From Amoebophilaceae bacterium (GTDB lineage: Bacteria; Bacteroidota; Bacteroidia; Cytophagales; Amoebophilaceae), in assembly GCA_025455725.1 (NCBI GenBank), contig JALOLY010000028.1:1-12456 (forward strand): a stretch of 12,456 bases of DNA, read 5' to 3'. Both the position numbers and the translations under genes were made by a program. The number at the start of each line of letters is the position of its first letter. Position 1 is the stretch's first letter. Below the pieces are notes generated by a model. It saw only the letters and a list, made by a program, of their open reading frames with translations. It was not told where the DNA came from and did not search any database. Shown one piece after another: positions 1 through 7,486 of this stretch.

Positions 1-98
1 TTTTCTGTTTTCTGTTTTCTGTTTTCTGTTTTCTGTTTTCTGTTTTCTGTTTTCTGTTTTCTGTTTTCTGTTTTCTGTTTTCTGTTTTCTGTTTTCTG
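1..98. repeat. Perfect heptanucleotide tandem repeat, 14 x TTTTCTG
   Basis: Fourteen uninterrupted, identical copies of TTTTCTG fill the left edge, and the array probably continues outside the window. The unit length is not a multiple of three, so gain or loss of one unit by slipped-strand mispairing would shift any reading frame that crosses it. No frame contains a stop within the array on either strand: the plus strand would encode a repeating FSVFCFL and the minus strand a repeating QKTENRK. No convincing gene start or end joins the array inside the window. It could be an intergenic microsatellite, a phase-variation tract of a gene to the left, or the end of a repeat-bearing gene. Perfect copies imply recent expansion. 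Confidence 0.97.
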
Positions 99-519
99 TA
101 TGCTTATAAAGCACCTACTTGCCGGGACGTTAAATAGCAGTCAGTATTGCGTCGGCATGTCGGCTAGGTATTGTGATGCCAATGACCCGAACGACACGCA
201 ACACAAAAAATAAGAAAGCTAAAGAAAGTTGTTCTCTGGGCACTATCCTAGTGGTGCAGCAGGCATTCAGGAAGTTGTATCTATCCCTCAGAAATCTGCT
301 CAACCGACAACCATCGATGCTGATATACAAATGTAGAAATGGGAACTGCTAGCACTATCTGCGGCTTACCAACAGCCACCAGAATAGCCAGCAGGTCTAC
401 TGGCCAAGCCACCTCAAGAAACTATAGCGTCAGCAACAATCGGGGGTATGTCCAAGGGCAGATTATACCCAGAACAAGTGCCCTCATGACAACACCTTTG
501 GAGCAACGCACATCGCCAT
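99..519. other. Intergenic stretch without an intact gene
   Basis: This stretch lies between the heptamer array and the end of the EnvC-like gene. I see no intact gene, tRNA, strong terminator hairpin or insertion-sequence end. Short open frames exist on both strands (for example minus 130-330 and plus 339-533), but none resembles a known family and they overlap each other. The only structure worth naming is a plus-strand frame from 223 to 489 that reads like protein but is broken by two TAG codons; it is listed separately. Confidence 0.6.
223..489 (+). pseudogene. Possible gene relic with two in-frame TAG codons
   Basis: On the plus strand, reading from 223 to a TGA at 487-489, the frame gives protein-like sequence in three blocks: one containing GHYPSGAAGIQEVVSIPQ, one containing KWELLALSAAYQQPPE, and one containing LLAKPPQETIASATIGG. 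Two TAG stops, at 334-336 and 385-387, separate the blocks. Each TAG is one C-to-T change from CAG (Gln), which would fit the Gln/Pro-rich surroundings. Further stops in the same frame lie at 211 and 220. No start codon or known domain is recognised, so the identity is unknown. It may equally be non-coding DNA whose composition gives a protein-like frame by chance. Confidence 0.22.
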
Positions 520-1752
520 CTATTTGCTGCTAAGCCACCAGGCAGGATTGAGCTTCTGGGTACCTTGCCACAGTTGTAGCTGTAACTCAGTAGTGCCCTG
601 AGCATCTGTATAAACCGTGCCAATGGGGGTGTGTGCCTGTATGTGTTGCCCTGCCTGAACCGTCGTGTGCTTAAGCTTAGCATACACACTGTGATAGGCA
701 CCATGCTGTATAATTACGATCCGATTCATACCAGGAACAAAAGCAATGGCCTTGACCACCCCATCAAAAATAGCACACACTTGTGCGCCCTTTGAGGTTT
801 GGATGTCGATACCTAAATTCTCCACCCGCACACTACGGAGTACAGGGTGCGGGCTGATACCAAACTTTTTACTGATAAATCCTTGCTTGACAGGCCACGG
901 AAGCTTGCCTCGACTTTTGAGAAAGAGGGTGGTGAATCTTTGAGTTTGAGTATGTATCACCTTTGGGGCAATGGGAGCCTTTTTTGTGGCCAGTGGTGTA
1001 CTTAGAGGTGGTACTTTGGGGGTCTGTAGCCCTCGCTGCATGATGTCTATAATTAACTTGTCCAAATGCTGCACGGCCTTGTTACGTTGCTGCAACTCTT
1101 TGGTAAGTTGTGTATGCTGCTGTGCTAGTCTACTTAGCAGTTGGGCTTGTTGTGCTTTAAGGCTATTCAACCTGCTACTTTCTACTTGTCTACTATACAG
1201 CAACTCGCTCTTGGCTTGTATGCGTTGTATAGCAGCAGCTTGCTGGACTTGCAGTGCAACCTTAGTCTTTGTAATCTCTACGTAATGATTTTTCCTGACG
1301 CGAGCGTACTGTTTGATATGCTGCAACCTTTGTACCAAGTTATGAAAAGAGGGCGCAGCAAAAATGAACATCAGCACGCGGATGTCATGCAAGGTTTTAG
1401 CCCCCACATGGGCCATGGCTGCATACTCTTTTTGAAGTTGTACTAGATCCTTTGTAAGGCTTGTAACAGCCCGTTGTTTTTGCTGAATCTCTTGATTAAT
1501 GGCCCTCAACTCTTGGTTGATTGTATGTATCAACAGCGTGTTATATTCAATCCGTGTGCGTAGAACATTGATCTGGTCAATACCTTCTTTTTTGTTATTT
1601 GCCGTTTGTAATAAAATCTGACGAATGTCTTTGATGCGCTGCAGGAGTACCGACCGCTCAGCCTCAAACTGGGTTTTGCTGGGCTGCGCAGCGGTAGTAA
1701 TCCAACACAACGTCAAAACGCTACCGATCCAGCATGACTTATTTCTTTTCAT
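520..1752 (-). CDS. envC: EnvC-like murein hydrolase activator (coiled coil plus degenerate LytM/M23 domain)
   Basis: The 410-residue protein begins with a signal peptide (about residues 1-22, ending near TTAAQ). Two long, Gln-rich coiled-coil segments follow (about 25-115 and 150-240), then a Pro/Lys-rich linker and a C-terminal LytM/M23 domain (about 283-405, from LPWPVKQGFISKKFG). This is the EnvC/NlpD-type layout: a periplasmic protein that binds and switches on cell-wall amidases at the division septum. The zinc-site residues of an active M23 peptidase are mostly replaced: Asn312 in place of the first His (Asp316 is kept), Lys359 in the YAHL-like motif, and Glu389 and Gln391 in the HxH motif. 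It is therefore very probably a regulator, not an enzyme. The start codon overlaps the end of the DUF4292 gene by 14 bp, so the two are probably co-transcribed. The partner amidase is not in the window. Confidence 0.88.
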   Translation of the reverse strand: MKRNKSCWIGSVLTLCWITTAAQPSKTQFEAERSVLLQRIKDIRQILLQTANNKKEGIDQINVLRTRIEYNTLLIHTINQELRAINQEIQQKQRAVTSLTKDLVQLQKEYAAMAHVGAKTLHDIRVLMFIFAAPSFHNLVQRLQHIKQYARVRKNHYVEITKTKVALQVQQAAAIQRIQAKSELLYSRQVESSRLNSLKAQQAQLLSRLAQQHTQLTKELQQRNKAVQHLDKLIIDIMQRGLQTPKVPPLSTPLATKKAPIAPKVIHTQTQRFTTLFLKSRGKLPWPVKQGFISKKFGISPHPVLRSVRVENLGIDIQTSKGAQVCAIFDGVVKAIAFVPGMNRIVIIQHGAYHSVYAKLKHTTVQAGQHIQAHTPIGTVYTDAQGTTELQLQLWQGTQKLNPAWWLSSK

Positions 1753-2497
1753 ATCGCGCTGGAATAGAAAAAGGAAAACATAATGGCTTTTGCGACCACT
1801 GCGCCTGTATCCCTTTTAGGGCCAAGGTTATGGCCGGTTGTGCAGGTACAGCATGGCAGTACCAAGTCATCGTCGCCTGCATGCACAATAAGCCCCCTAT
1901 ATAGGGCTTAAACTGCTGGTAAGTAGCCATCATGCTACCTTGCTTAGCCTTAACAACTAACCTGTCTATTTTTTGCAGAGCTGGGTGAATATGGTAAGCT
2001 AGAAGCCACTTTGCTTTCTTTTGTTGTATAACCACACCCTGTGCTCCACGTTGTATTAAATCTTGTGGGGCATGGGGGTGGGCCAATTCTCCCAACAAAA
2101 GTGCTTGCAACAACGCATAATCCCAAGGTCCGGGCCAGAGGATACACAAGGTAGCATAATCATAAACCGTGTAAGTTTTCTGCACACGGTTAAGTAGTGT
2201 GATGCTAGTAGGTGTCACGACGCCTCGTAGGATTTCCATACCCCAAAGCCCCAACACAGAAAACCAGATAAGATGATCTTTCTGAATACGGAATTTTACG
2301 TAGGCACTACTATGCTGGTGTGTAAGATCTTGATACTCTATAGTAGCCCCTATTTTTAGGTACTCAAAGTCCAAAGGTTGTACCAAGCATTCATCGTGAA
2401 TGGGTATCTTTTGGGGCATAGGTCGGCAAGCTTGGAAACAGCAACAAGCCCATACTAATAGCAAAAAGTCATGCCTTAGGTCTCGCTTGTTCATCAT
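1739..2497 (-). CDS. DUF4292 family outer-membrane lipoprotein
   Basis: I place the start at the ATG at 2495-2497 (252 residues), because it puts a basic, hydrophobic lipoprotein signal directly at the N-terminus (MNKRDLRHDFLLLVWACC, then CFQAC). The frame extends to a GTG at 2533, which would add 12 residues before the signal and is less likely. An AAGG lies a few bases upstream of the chosen ATG. The body matches the DUF4292 pattern: a stretch around LKIGATIEYQD, then KDHLIWFSV, then GMEILRGVVTPTSITLLNR, and an ALLQALLLGEL segment. DUF4292 proteins are Bacteroidota lipoproteins of unknown function; a LolA/LolB-like lipid-binding fold has been suggested for such proteins. The gene sits directly upstream of and overlaps the EnvC-like gene, a pairing I recall from Cytophagales genomes, which hints at an envelope role. 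Its exact job is unknown. Confidence 0.82.
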   Translation of the reverse strand: MMNKRDLRHDFLLLVWACCCFQACRPMPQKIPIHDECLVQPLDFEYLKIGATIEYQDLTHQHSSAYVKFRIQKDHLIWFSVLGLWGMEILRGVVTPTSITLLNRVQKTYTVYDYATLCILWPGPWDYALLQALLLGELAHPHAPQDLIQRGAQGVVIQQKKAKWLLAYHIHPALQKIDRLVVKAKQGSMMATYQQFKPYIGGLLCMQATMTWYCHAVPAQPAITLALKGIQAQWSQKPLCFPFSIPARYEKK

Positions 2498-2765
2498 GCC
2501 TACCTTGAATAGATACTGCTGAAGCGGGTACACGGGCCCATACTTGAGATTTTAGCCATTGCCGACAGCATCAGACAACGCGCGGCCTGCCGACTTTCTG
2601 CCTAGGCACGACACAGCAGGGGACCAGTATGATTTTACTACCCTTTCTGTACTGAAGACCTTGGCTTGATGTTCCGGACCACAACGAGTAGGTAGTAGAC
2701 TGACTACTCAAATGACAGCTATGCGTCTCATTACCTCATCCAACTCGTGAGAAACGCAAATAGCC

Positions 2766-3779
2766 CTATTCATCGCGCATGATCGTGGTATAATCCCCTA
2801 TACTCACCTCTGCACTCTTTCCTGTGAGGTGGACGCAATTACCCAACATAGAGTTCCTCAGGGTGACGTTTTTCACAGTACTGTGCGCCTGTATGATGCT
2901 ATTCTGTATCCGTGCATCACCAATATAAGAGTGGTTGCCCACAGAAACATAGGGGCCCAATACCGTATTCTTTACAACAACATGCTCCCCCAAGTACACA
3001 GGAGGAATGAGTACACTGTTGTGTAGCTGTGCTGTAGCGGCAACCAATTCTTTTTCCCCTTTCAAAAAGGTTAAGAAACGCTGGTTAGTATGTAGGGTTG
3101 CTGTCTTGTCACCACAATCGAGCCATTCCGCTACCATCTGTGTTGCGAACTTCATGCCCATCCTGTTCATAGCTTCCAGGGCAGCAGTCAATTGGTATTC
3201 ACCGTCTCTACGTACCCCCCGATCTATCAGTTGCCGAAGAGCCTGGCCAAGTTGAGCCCCTTCTCTAAAGTAATAAATACCAATAATAGCTAAGTCAGAG
3301 ACCAAGCTGGTGGGCTTTTCTACAAAATCTGCAACCATGCCCTCGGCATCGAGTGTGACTACCCCAAAAGCACTAGGATCCTGCACTTTTTTGACCCATA
3401 TCACACTTTCTTGGCTCATATCTAGGCGAATGTGGCATTTAAAAAGTGTATCGGAGAAAGCTACCATGACTGGTCCCTGCAAGAGTGCTTCAGCACAAAG
3501 CACGGCATGAGCTGTGCCCTGTGCGCCGTGTTGCCAATAAAAATGAGCTTCAGCACCCACACTTTGTGCTAGCTGAGTGAGCTGTGCCTGAGTGGCTTCC
3601 TCCAACTCACTGACCACAAAACCAATCTTATGGATAGGCACAGTGCAAGCAACACGTATCTCTTCCACCAGCCGTGCTACAATGGGTTTGCCTGCAATGG
3701 GCATGAAGGGCTTAGGAGTAGTCAGCGTGTGTGGACGCATCCGCTTGCCCTTGCCGGCCATAGGAATAATGAGGTGCAT
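2766..3779 (-). CDS. Sugar-phosphate nucleotidyltransferase with C-terminal left-handed beta-helix
   Basis: The 337-residue protein carries the nucleotidyltransferase signature at its N-terminus (IIPMAGKGKRMRPHTL and PKPFMPIAGKP, residues 4-32), which binds the nucleoside triphosphate. QGTAHAV follows (87-93), then a metal-binding Asp in FSD (108-110), VEKP (153-156) and a DCGD motif (221-224). From about residue 255, hexapeptide-like repeats (VYLGEHVVVKNTVLGPYVSVG and following) predict a left-handed beta-helix, as in GlmU-like or RmlA-like fusion proteins. The reaction is NTP plus sugar-1-phosphate giving NDP-sugar plus pyrophosphate in the cytoplasm. The sugar (glucose, N-acetylglucosamine, mannose or other) cannot be read from the sequence. 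Its position near a flippase suggests a role in surface glycan or lipid-linked sugar synthesis. The gene follows dut on the same strand with a 62-bp gap. Confidence 0.88.
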   Translation of the reverse strand: MHLIIPMAGKGKRMRPHTLTTPKPFMPIAGKPIVARLVEEIRVACTVPIHKIGFVVSELEEATQAQLTQLAQSVGAEAHFYWQHGAQGTAHAVLCAEALLQGPVMVAFSDTLFKCHIRLDMSQESVIWVKKVQDPSAFGVVTLDAEGMVADFVEKPTSLVSDLAIIGIYYFREGAQLGQALRQLIDRGVRRDGEYQLTAALEAMNRMGMKFATQMVAEWLDCGDKTATLHTNQRFLTFLKGEKELVAATAQLHNSVLIPPVYLGEHVVVKNTVLGPYVSVGNHSYIGDARIQNSIIQAHSTVKNVTLRNSMLGNCVHLTGKSAEVSIGDYTTIMRDE

Positions 3780-3841
3780 GGATGTGGTGGCTGTACCAGG
3801 CGATATCTTACTTGTATGCTGTAGTTATTGCTACTCTATCA

Positions 3842-4282
3842 TCATTGTATGCCCGTACTGCCAAAACCGCCCTGGCCTCTAGGCGTATCATCTATTGCAA
3901 CAACGGGTTGCCACGTGACCTGGGCGTGGGATGCCACCACGAGCTGAGCGATCCGCTCACCATCCTCAAGGACGAAGGCTTCTCCAGAAAGATTGATTAA
4001 CATCACTTTAATTTCCCCTCGATAGTCCGCATCGATAGTCCCGGGACTATTCATCACTGTGAGGCCATGTTTGAGGGCCAACCCACTCCTGGGTCTTACT
4101 TGGGCTTCATAACCCTTGGGCAGCGCCACGTACAAACCGGTCCCTACTAAGGTTCTCTGCAGAGGTTGCAGGGTCACGCTGGCCTCGATGTTGGCACGCA
4201 AATCCATACCGCTCGCATCGGCCGTAGCATAGGTCGGCAAGGCATGCTTGGAGCGGTTCACGATTTTGATGTACATAGGCAT
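3842..4282 (-). CDS. dut: dUTP diphosphatase (dUTPase)
   Basis: The 146-residue protein has the normal length of a trimeric dUTPase and shows all five conserved motifs in order: ASGMDLRA (23-30), PRSGLALKHG (64-73), GTIDADYRGEIKV (81-93, with the catalytic Asp), DGERIAQLV (107-115), and the Gly-rich RGQGGFGSTG (135-144), which closes over the phosphates. It hydrolyses dUTP to dUMP and pyrophosphate, keeping uracil out of DNA and supplying thymidylate synthesis. A second Met two codons in could also be the start. The gene lies between the flippase and the nucleotidyltransferase, an arrangement I associate with Cytophagales rather than with function. No missing residues are apparent. Confidence 0.97.
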   Translation of the reverse strand: MPMYIKIVNRSKHALPTYATADASGMDLRANIEASVTLQPLQRTLVGTGLYVALPKGYEAQVRPRSGLALKHGLTVMNSPGTIDADYRGEIKVMLINLSGEAFVLEDGERIAQLVVASHAQVTWQPVVAIDDTPRGQGGFGSTGIQ

Positions 4283-4420
4283 ACACTTCCCACAAACCTA
4301 CAAAAAATACGCGTCAAAAGCGCCTTTACTCATCACTCTTATCACCCTTTCTGCTGATTACTACTCAGGCACTGTATGCCTACTCTATGGTATCGTACCG
4401 GGTGTACCTAATGCTGCATA

Positions 4421-5947
4421 TCACGAATTCTCCCCCCGGCTGTATTCTAGCCCATACAGCAATGCCCCAAAAAGTAGTGTCAGCGACAGGTTGCCTATGA
4501 CGGCGTAAGCCCAGCTGGCGTAGGTGATGTGCCTGACCAAATATACACTAATCATAGTGCCCAGGATATACGCCAGCTTACGACCCGGCTGGTAAGAAAT
4601 AGGATAATACTTTTTTCCCCAATAGTAGCACAATACGCTCATGGTGGCATAGCTGGCCACACTGGCCCACACACTGCCCCAATAGCCCAAACGAGGTATC
4701 AGCACACGGTTGAGCACAACGGTAACCAGTGCCCCTATGCTGGCTAACCAAGTGCCGTAGTACGTTTTGTCTGTCAGCTTAAACCACATGGAAAGGTTGT
4801 AATACATACCCAAGAACAAATAGCCTAGCAACAAATAAGGCACCACTTCCAAGGCTTCTCGGTACACAGCCTTTCTGAGCAACATATAACCTAGCAGATC
4901 TAGATTAGCACTGACTGCAAACAAAATGAAACATGCTCCTAAAAGAAACCAATGCATCACCGCACTAAAGAGGGCGGGCGTGTTGCGCTCCTGAACGTGG
5001 GTAAAAAAGAAAGGCTCTGCAGCATAGCGAAACGCCTGGAGACCCAAGAGCATCAAAATGGCTAGCTTATAGCACGCCCCGAAAATACCCAAAATAGCCT
5101 CATTACTTTGACCCGGGTAAAAATTTGGTGGGAGCCAATGACGCAGCATCGCCCTGCCCAACATTTCATTGACAGCACCTGCTAAACCCATGAGCAATAG
5201 GGGCCACGTATACACTAGCATGGGCTTAGCTTTCTGCCAGTTTAGCTGCAACTTGACTCGATACAACATCTTACTGAACCAAGGCAAGACTGCCGAATTG
5301 GCTACTAAATTGGCGAGCAAAACATACTCTACGCGCTTTGTCGGGTCGTACCAACTAGCCATATAGGGCCGAAGGCTTGCCAAGAAGCTTCCAGCATGGA
5401 TGTGGGAGCATCCATCAAGTAGCACCAGGTTAAGTGCTACGTTCATTAAGACTTGCAAAAGCTTGGTCTTAGCAAAGCAAAGTGCTCTCTTTTGCAGCCG
5501 CAGCTTGGCAAAGGGAATAGCCATGACAGCATCAACGGTCAAGATAGCTGAGAAATAGTACACATATCGCTCACAACCCGGATGGGCGATTCTTGCGGTG
5601 ATGGGAGTCGCAAAAATCACGAGTAGGCTGGAGAATATAAAACTGGTGACGAGAAGCATGCTAACCACTAAGTCGAAGGCCGCAGGCTCCTGCTTCGCAA
5701 ATCGGAAGTAAGTAGTCTCCATTCCATAGGTATATAAAACCTGGAGTAAGGCCGCATAAGCGTACCACTCTGTGAGAAGGCCATAGTCAGCGGGCAAAAA
5801 AACACTTGTATAAAAGGGGACAAGTAAGTAGTTAAGTAATCTGCCCACCAAACTACTAAAACCATAGATGGCTGTTGAACGGGCAAGCTGCTGCATGGGG
5901 CGCATAGGCCGGTAGATCAAATTAGGCACCCATATGCCGCAGGGCAT
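4421..5947 (-). CDS. MOP-superfamily oligosaccharide or lipid flippase (Wzx/RfbX-like)
   Basis: This is a polytopic inner-membrane protein of up to 508 residues with roughly 12-14 hydrophobic segments, beginning near IYGFSSLVGRLLNYLLVPFY (residues 27-46) and ending near 481-500. Segments typical of Bacteroidota flippases include GRAMLRHWLP (264-273), ACYKLAILMLLGLQAFRYAAEPFFF (291-315) and VLNRVLIPRLGYWGSVWAS (411-429). Such proteins move lipid-linked oligosaccharides or lipid II-like intermediates across the inner membrane. The substrate is not evident. The annotated start at 5947 may be too early: homologues usually begin just before the QLARSTAIYG segment, so ATG codons at 5903-5905 or 5894-5896 are good alternatives. 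A weak AGG near the 5947 ATG slightly favours the longer form. It probably heads a transcript with dut and the nucleotidyltransferase, although the gap to dut is 138 bp. Confidence 0.87.
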   Translation of the reverse strand: MPCGIWVPNLIYRPMRPMQQLARSTAIYGFSSLVGRLLNYLLVPFYTSVFLPADYGLLTEWYAYAALLQVLYTYGMETTYFRFAKQEPAAFDLVVSMLLVTSFIFSSLLVIFATPITARIAHPGCERYVYYFSAILTVDAVMAIPFAKLRLQKRALCFAKTKLLQVLMNVALNLVLLDGCSHIHAGSFLASLRPYMASWYDPTKRVEYVLLANLVANSAVLPWFSKMLYRVKLQLNWQKAKPMLVYTWPLLLMGLAGAVNEMLGRAMLRHWLPPNFYPGQSNEAILGIFGACYKLAILMLLGLQAFRYAAEPFFFTHVQERNTPALFSAVMHWFLLGACFILFAVSANLDLLGYMLLRKAVYREALEVVPYLLLGYLFLGMYYNLSMWFKLTDKTYYGTWLASIGALVTVVLNRVLIPRLGYWGSVWASVASYATMSVLCYYWGKKYYPISYQPGRKLAYILGTMISVYLVRHITYASWAYAVIGNLSLTLLFGALLYGLEYSRGENS

Positions 5948-6025
5948 ACCGACCTGTAAGGCTGTATGTAACTACCTGATAAGGAAAAAGGGGGCCCAGC
6001 CATGTTGTAATTGCCTAGACTACTT

Positions 6026-6051
6026 AAAAAACGTGAGTGCAGCGCAACACT
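6026..6051 (-). terminator. Weak candidate intrinsic terminator after the small lipoprotein gene
   Basis: Downstream of the stop at 6084, the minus-strand transcript could form a 5-bp stem: AGUGU pairing with GCACU, including one G-U pair, around a 6-base loop. Three bases later comes a run of six U residues (plus-strand A 6026-6031). The stem is short, so termination would be inefficient at best. It would separate the lipoprotein gene from the flippase gene. Confidence 0.25.
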
Positions 6052-6083
6052 GAGGACTACCTTTTTTGACGAGGATCCATGAT

Positions 6084-6635
6084 TTACTTCGCGACTGCAC
6101 GAAGCTCACACAGTTTACAAAGAATCGGTAGTAGCAATTCCCTGTCTCCCTCTACGGGAATAAAACGCAGTAAATCCCTTATGCTACCCTCGCTATACAG
6201 GCGATCGACCGCAAAGATTAACCGCCACAAGGATGTATTCAAGGGGGAATTACCATTGGATGCAAAATCTCCACCACCCGTATCTTCGCTATTCGAGCCT
6301 ACTCCGTATAGGTTCCCGAACGCTTTAGAGAGCATTTGCCAACACTCTTCCTCACTCTTAAGAGAGGCGATGAGCTTCCGAAAAAGCAGATACCTCTGAC
6401 AATACAATAATTCTTCCCCTTCCAAAGACTTGATACAAGCATCATCTACTTCACACGCTCTCATCTTCGCCGACGCCTTTAGCATCAGATCGATAATCTC
6501 ACCAATTATTCGCTCTTTTTTGACCGGGGGTTCCTCTTTTTGACTTTTTGCTACCTTAGAAATGTCGCAGCAAGCAAGGTCTGCTATCAGCAACAGACCG
6601 ATCAATATGCTCCTAGCACTCTTGTACAGACTCAT
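6084..6635 (-). CDS. Small cysteine-rich putative lipoprotein, function unknown
   Basis: The 183-residue product starts with a basic then hydrophobic signal (about residues 5-21, SARSILIGLLLIADLA) followed by two cysteines (22-23), a loose lipobox. A charged stretch (KEEPPVKKERI) follows, as is common after a lipoprotein anchor. The mature part looks mainly alpha-helical, with helices around 43-70, 75-105 and 134-180. A Gly/Ser/Asn-rich loop lies near 111-131 (GVGSNSEDTGGGDFASNGN). Six further cysteines (61, 67, 79, 98, 173, 176) could form disulfides if the protein is exported. I recognise no family. It stands alone between the crotonase and the flippase, with 65-bp and about 136-bp gaps. 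An ATG with an AT-rich leader and no Shine-Dalgarno fits Bacteroidota. Coding status rests on the open frame and the sensible signal peptide. Confidence 0.68.
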   Translation of the reverse strand: MSLYKSARSILIGLLLIADLACCDISKVAKSQKEEPPVKKERIIGEIIDLMLKASAKMRACEVDDACIKSLEGEELLYCQRYLLFRKLIASLKSEEECWQMLSKAFGNLYGVGSNSEDTGGGDFASNGNSPLNTSLWRLIFAVDRLYSEGSIRDLLRFIPVEGDRELLLPILCKLCELRAVAK

Positions 6636-6700
6636 CTGGTAATTAAATTAGTGGCGAGAACATTAATGCTCAAAACGACCGGCAGCTGAAACCGTTAGAG

Positions 6701-7486
6701 TCAAACACCCCTAAATACGGGGAGTCTCTTTTCTAGTAGAGCAGAAATCCCCTCCTTCAGATCCTCCGTTTTACAACAATGCGCAAAGCTGTTCGCCTCT
6801 GTTTGGTAGCCGTCCTCATCGGGATTGTAAGCAGCATTCGTACAATTGACCAGCATCCCCACCGCCAAAGGCGCATGAGCCATAATTTTTTGTAAAATCT
6901 CCCTGCTCCTTTTCATTAGTGCCTCCTTGTAGCTCGCCACATAGCTGACTACCCCCAACGCCTGGGCCTCTGCTGCCGTGATCGATTCGCCAGTCATCAT
7001 GAGCTCCAGGGCCTTCTTTTTTCCTATCAGGTGAGTCAAACGTTGTGTACCTCCAAATCCAGGAATAATGCCCATGGCCACTTCCGGAAAACTAAAAGTA
7101 GCATTCTCAGAGGCGATGCATAAATGGCAGGCCAACGCCAACGCAAACCCTCCACTGATCGCAGCTCCATTAACAGCCGCCAAAACTGGTTTATGGCAAT
7201 GCTCGATCAAGGCAAAGGTTTCTTGGCTGTGCTCAGCAAATTTTCGGCTATTCAGCTCATTCAACGCCTTAATCTCTTGAGGCACTGTACCCGTGGCAAA
7301 AACTTCCTCCCCTGCACCTGTGATGATAACACTCTTGATCTCACTGTTGTCATACACTTCCTGAATAATTTCTCGCAGTGTATCAATACACGCCATACTC
7401 AGAGCGTTTTTTGTTTCAGGGCTACTAAGCGTAACAGTGAGAATACCTTCTGCCAACTCAGTCTCAAATGATGCTATGTTTTCCAT
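6701..7486 (-). CDS. Enoyl-CoA hydratase/isomerase (crotonase) family protein
   Basis: The 261-residue protein has the standard crotonase length and layout: an N-terminal spiral core (residues 1-200) and a C-terminal helical part. The two oxyanion-hole segments are present as FATGT (63-67) and NGAAISGG (106-113). The segment FSFPEVAMGIIPGFGGTQRL (131-150) is the family signature, and its Glu135 matches one catalytic glutamate of enoyl-CoA hydratase (Glu164 of the rat enzyme). The other (rat Glu144, in a GGGCEL motif) aligns with Ala115 in SGGFALALACH, so classic water addition to a 2-enoyl-CoA may be impaired. The protein could act as an isomerase or on another acyl-CoA. No other beta-oxidation or fatty-acid gene is nearby, so the pathway is open. 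The upstream region is shared divergently with the DUF368 gene. Confidence 0.88.
   Translation of the reverse strand: MENIASFETELAEGILTVTLSSPETKNALSMACIDTLREIIQEVYDNSEIKSVIITGAGEEVFATGTVPQEIKALNELNSRKFAEHSQETFALIEHCHKPVLAAVNGAAISGGFALALACHLCIASENATFSFPEVAMGIIPGFGGTQRLTHLIGKKKALELMMTGESITAAEAQALGVVSYVASYKEALMKRSREILQKIMAHAPLAVGMLVNCTNAAYNPDEDGYQTEANSFAHCCKTEDLKEGISALLEKRLPVFRGV

Noticed and set aside
1..98. CRISPR-like array
   Set aside because: The units are 7 bp and contiguous, with no spacers.
1..213. Plus-strand open frame running through the heptamer array to a stop at 211, as the tail of a repeat-bearing protein
   Set aside because: No start is visible, the tail after the repeats has no recognisable features, and the array is open in every frame by its composition alone.
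339..533. Plus-strand 64-codon ORF upstream of the EnvC-like gene
   Set aside because: It overlaps the end of the EnvC-like gene, resembles no family and conflicts with the more protein-like frame at 223-489.
4529..4747. Plus-strand ORF opposite the flippase gene
   Set aside because: It lies wholly inside a well-supported gene on the other strand and has no family features.
6079..6399. Plus-strand 106-codon ORF opposite the small lipoprotein gene
   Set aside because: The minus-strand frame is longer and starts with a signal peptide; the plus-strand frame has no such features.
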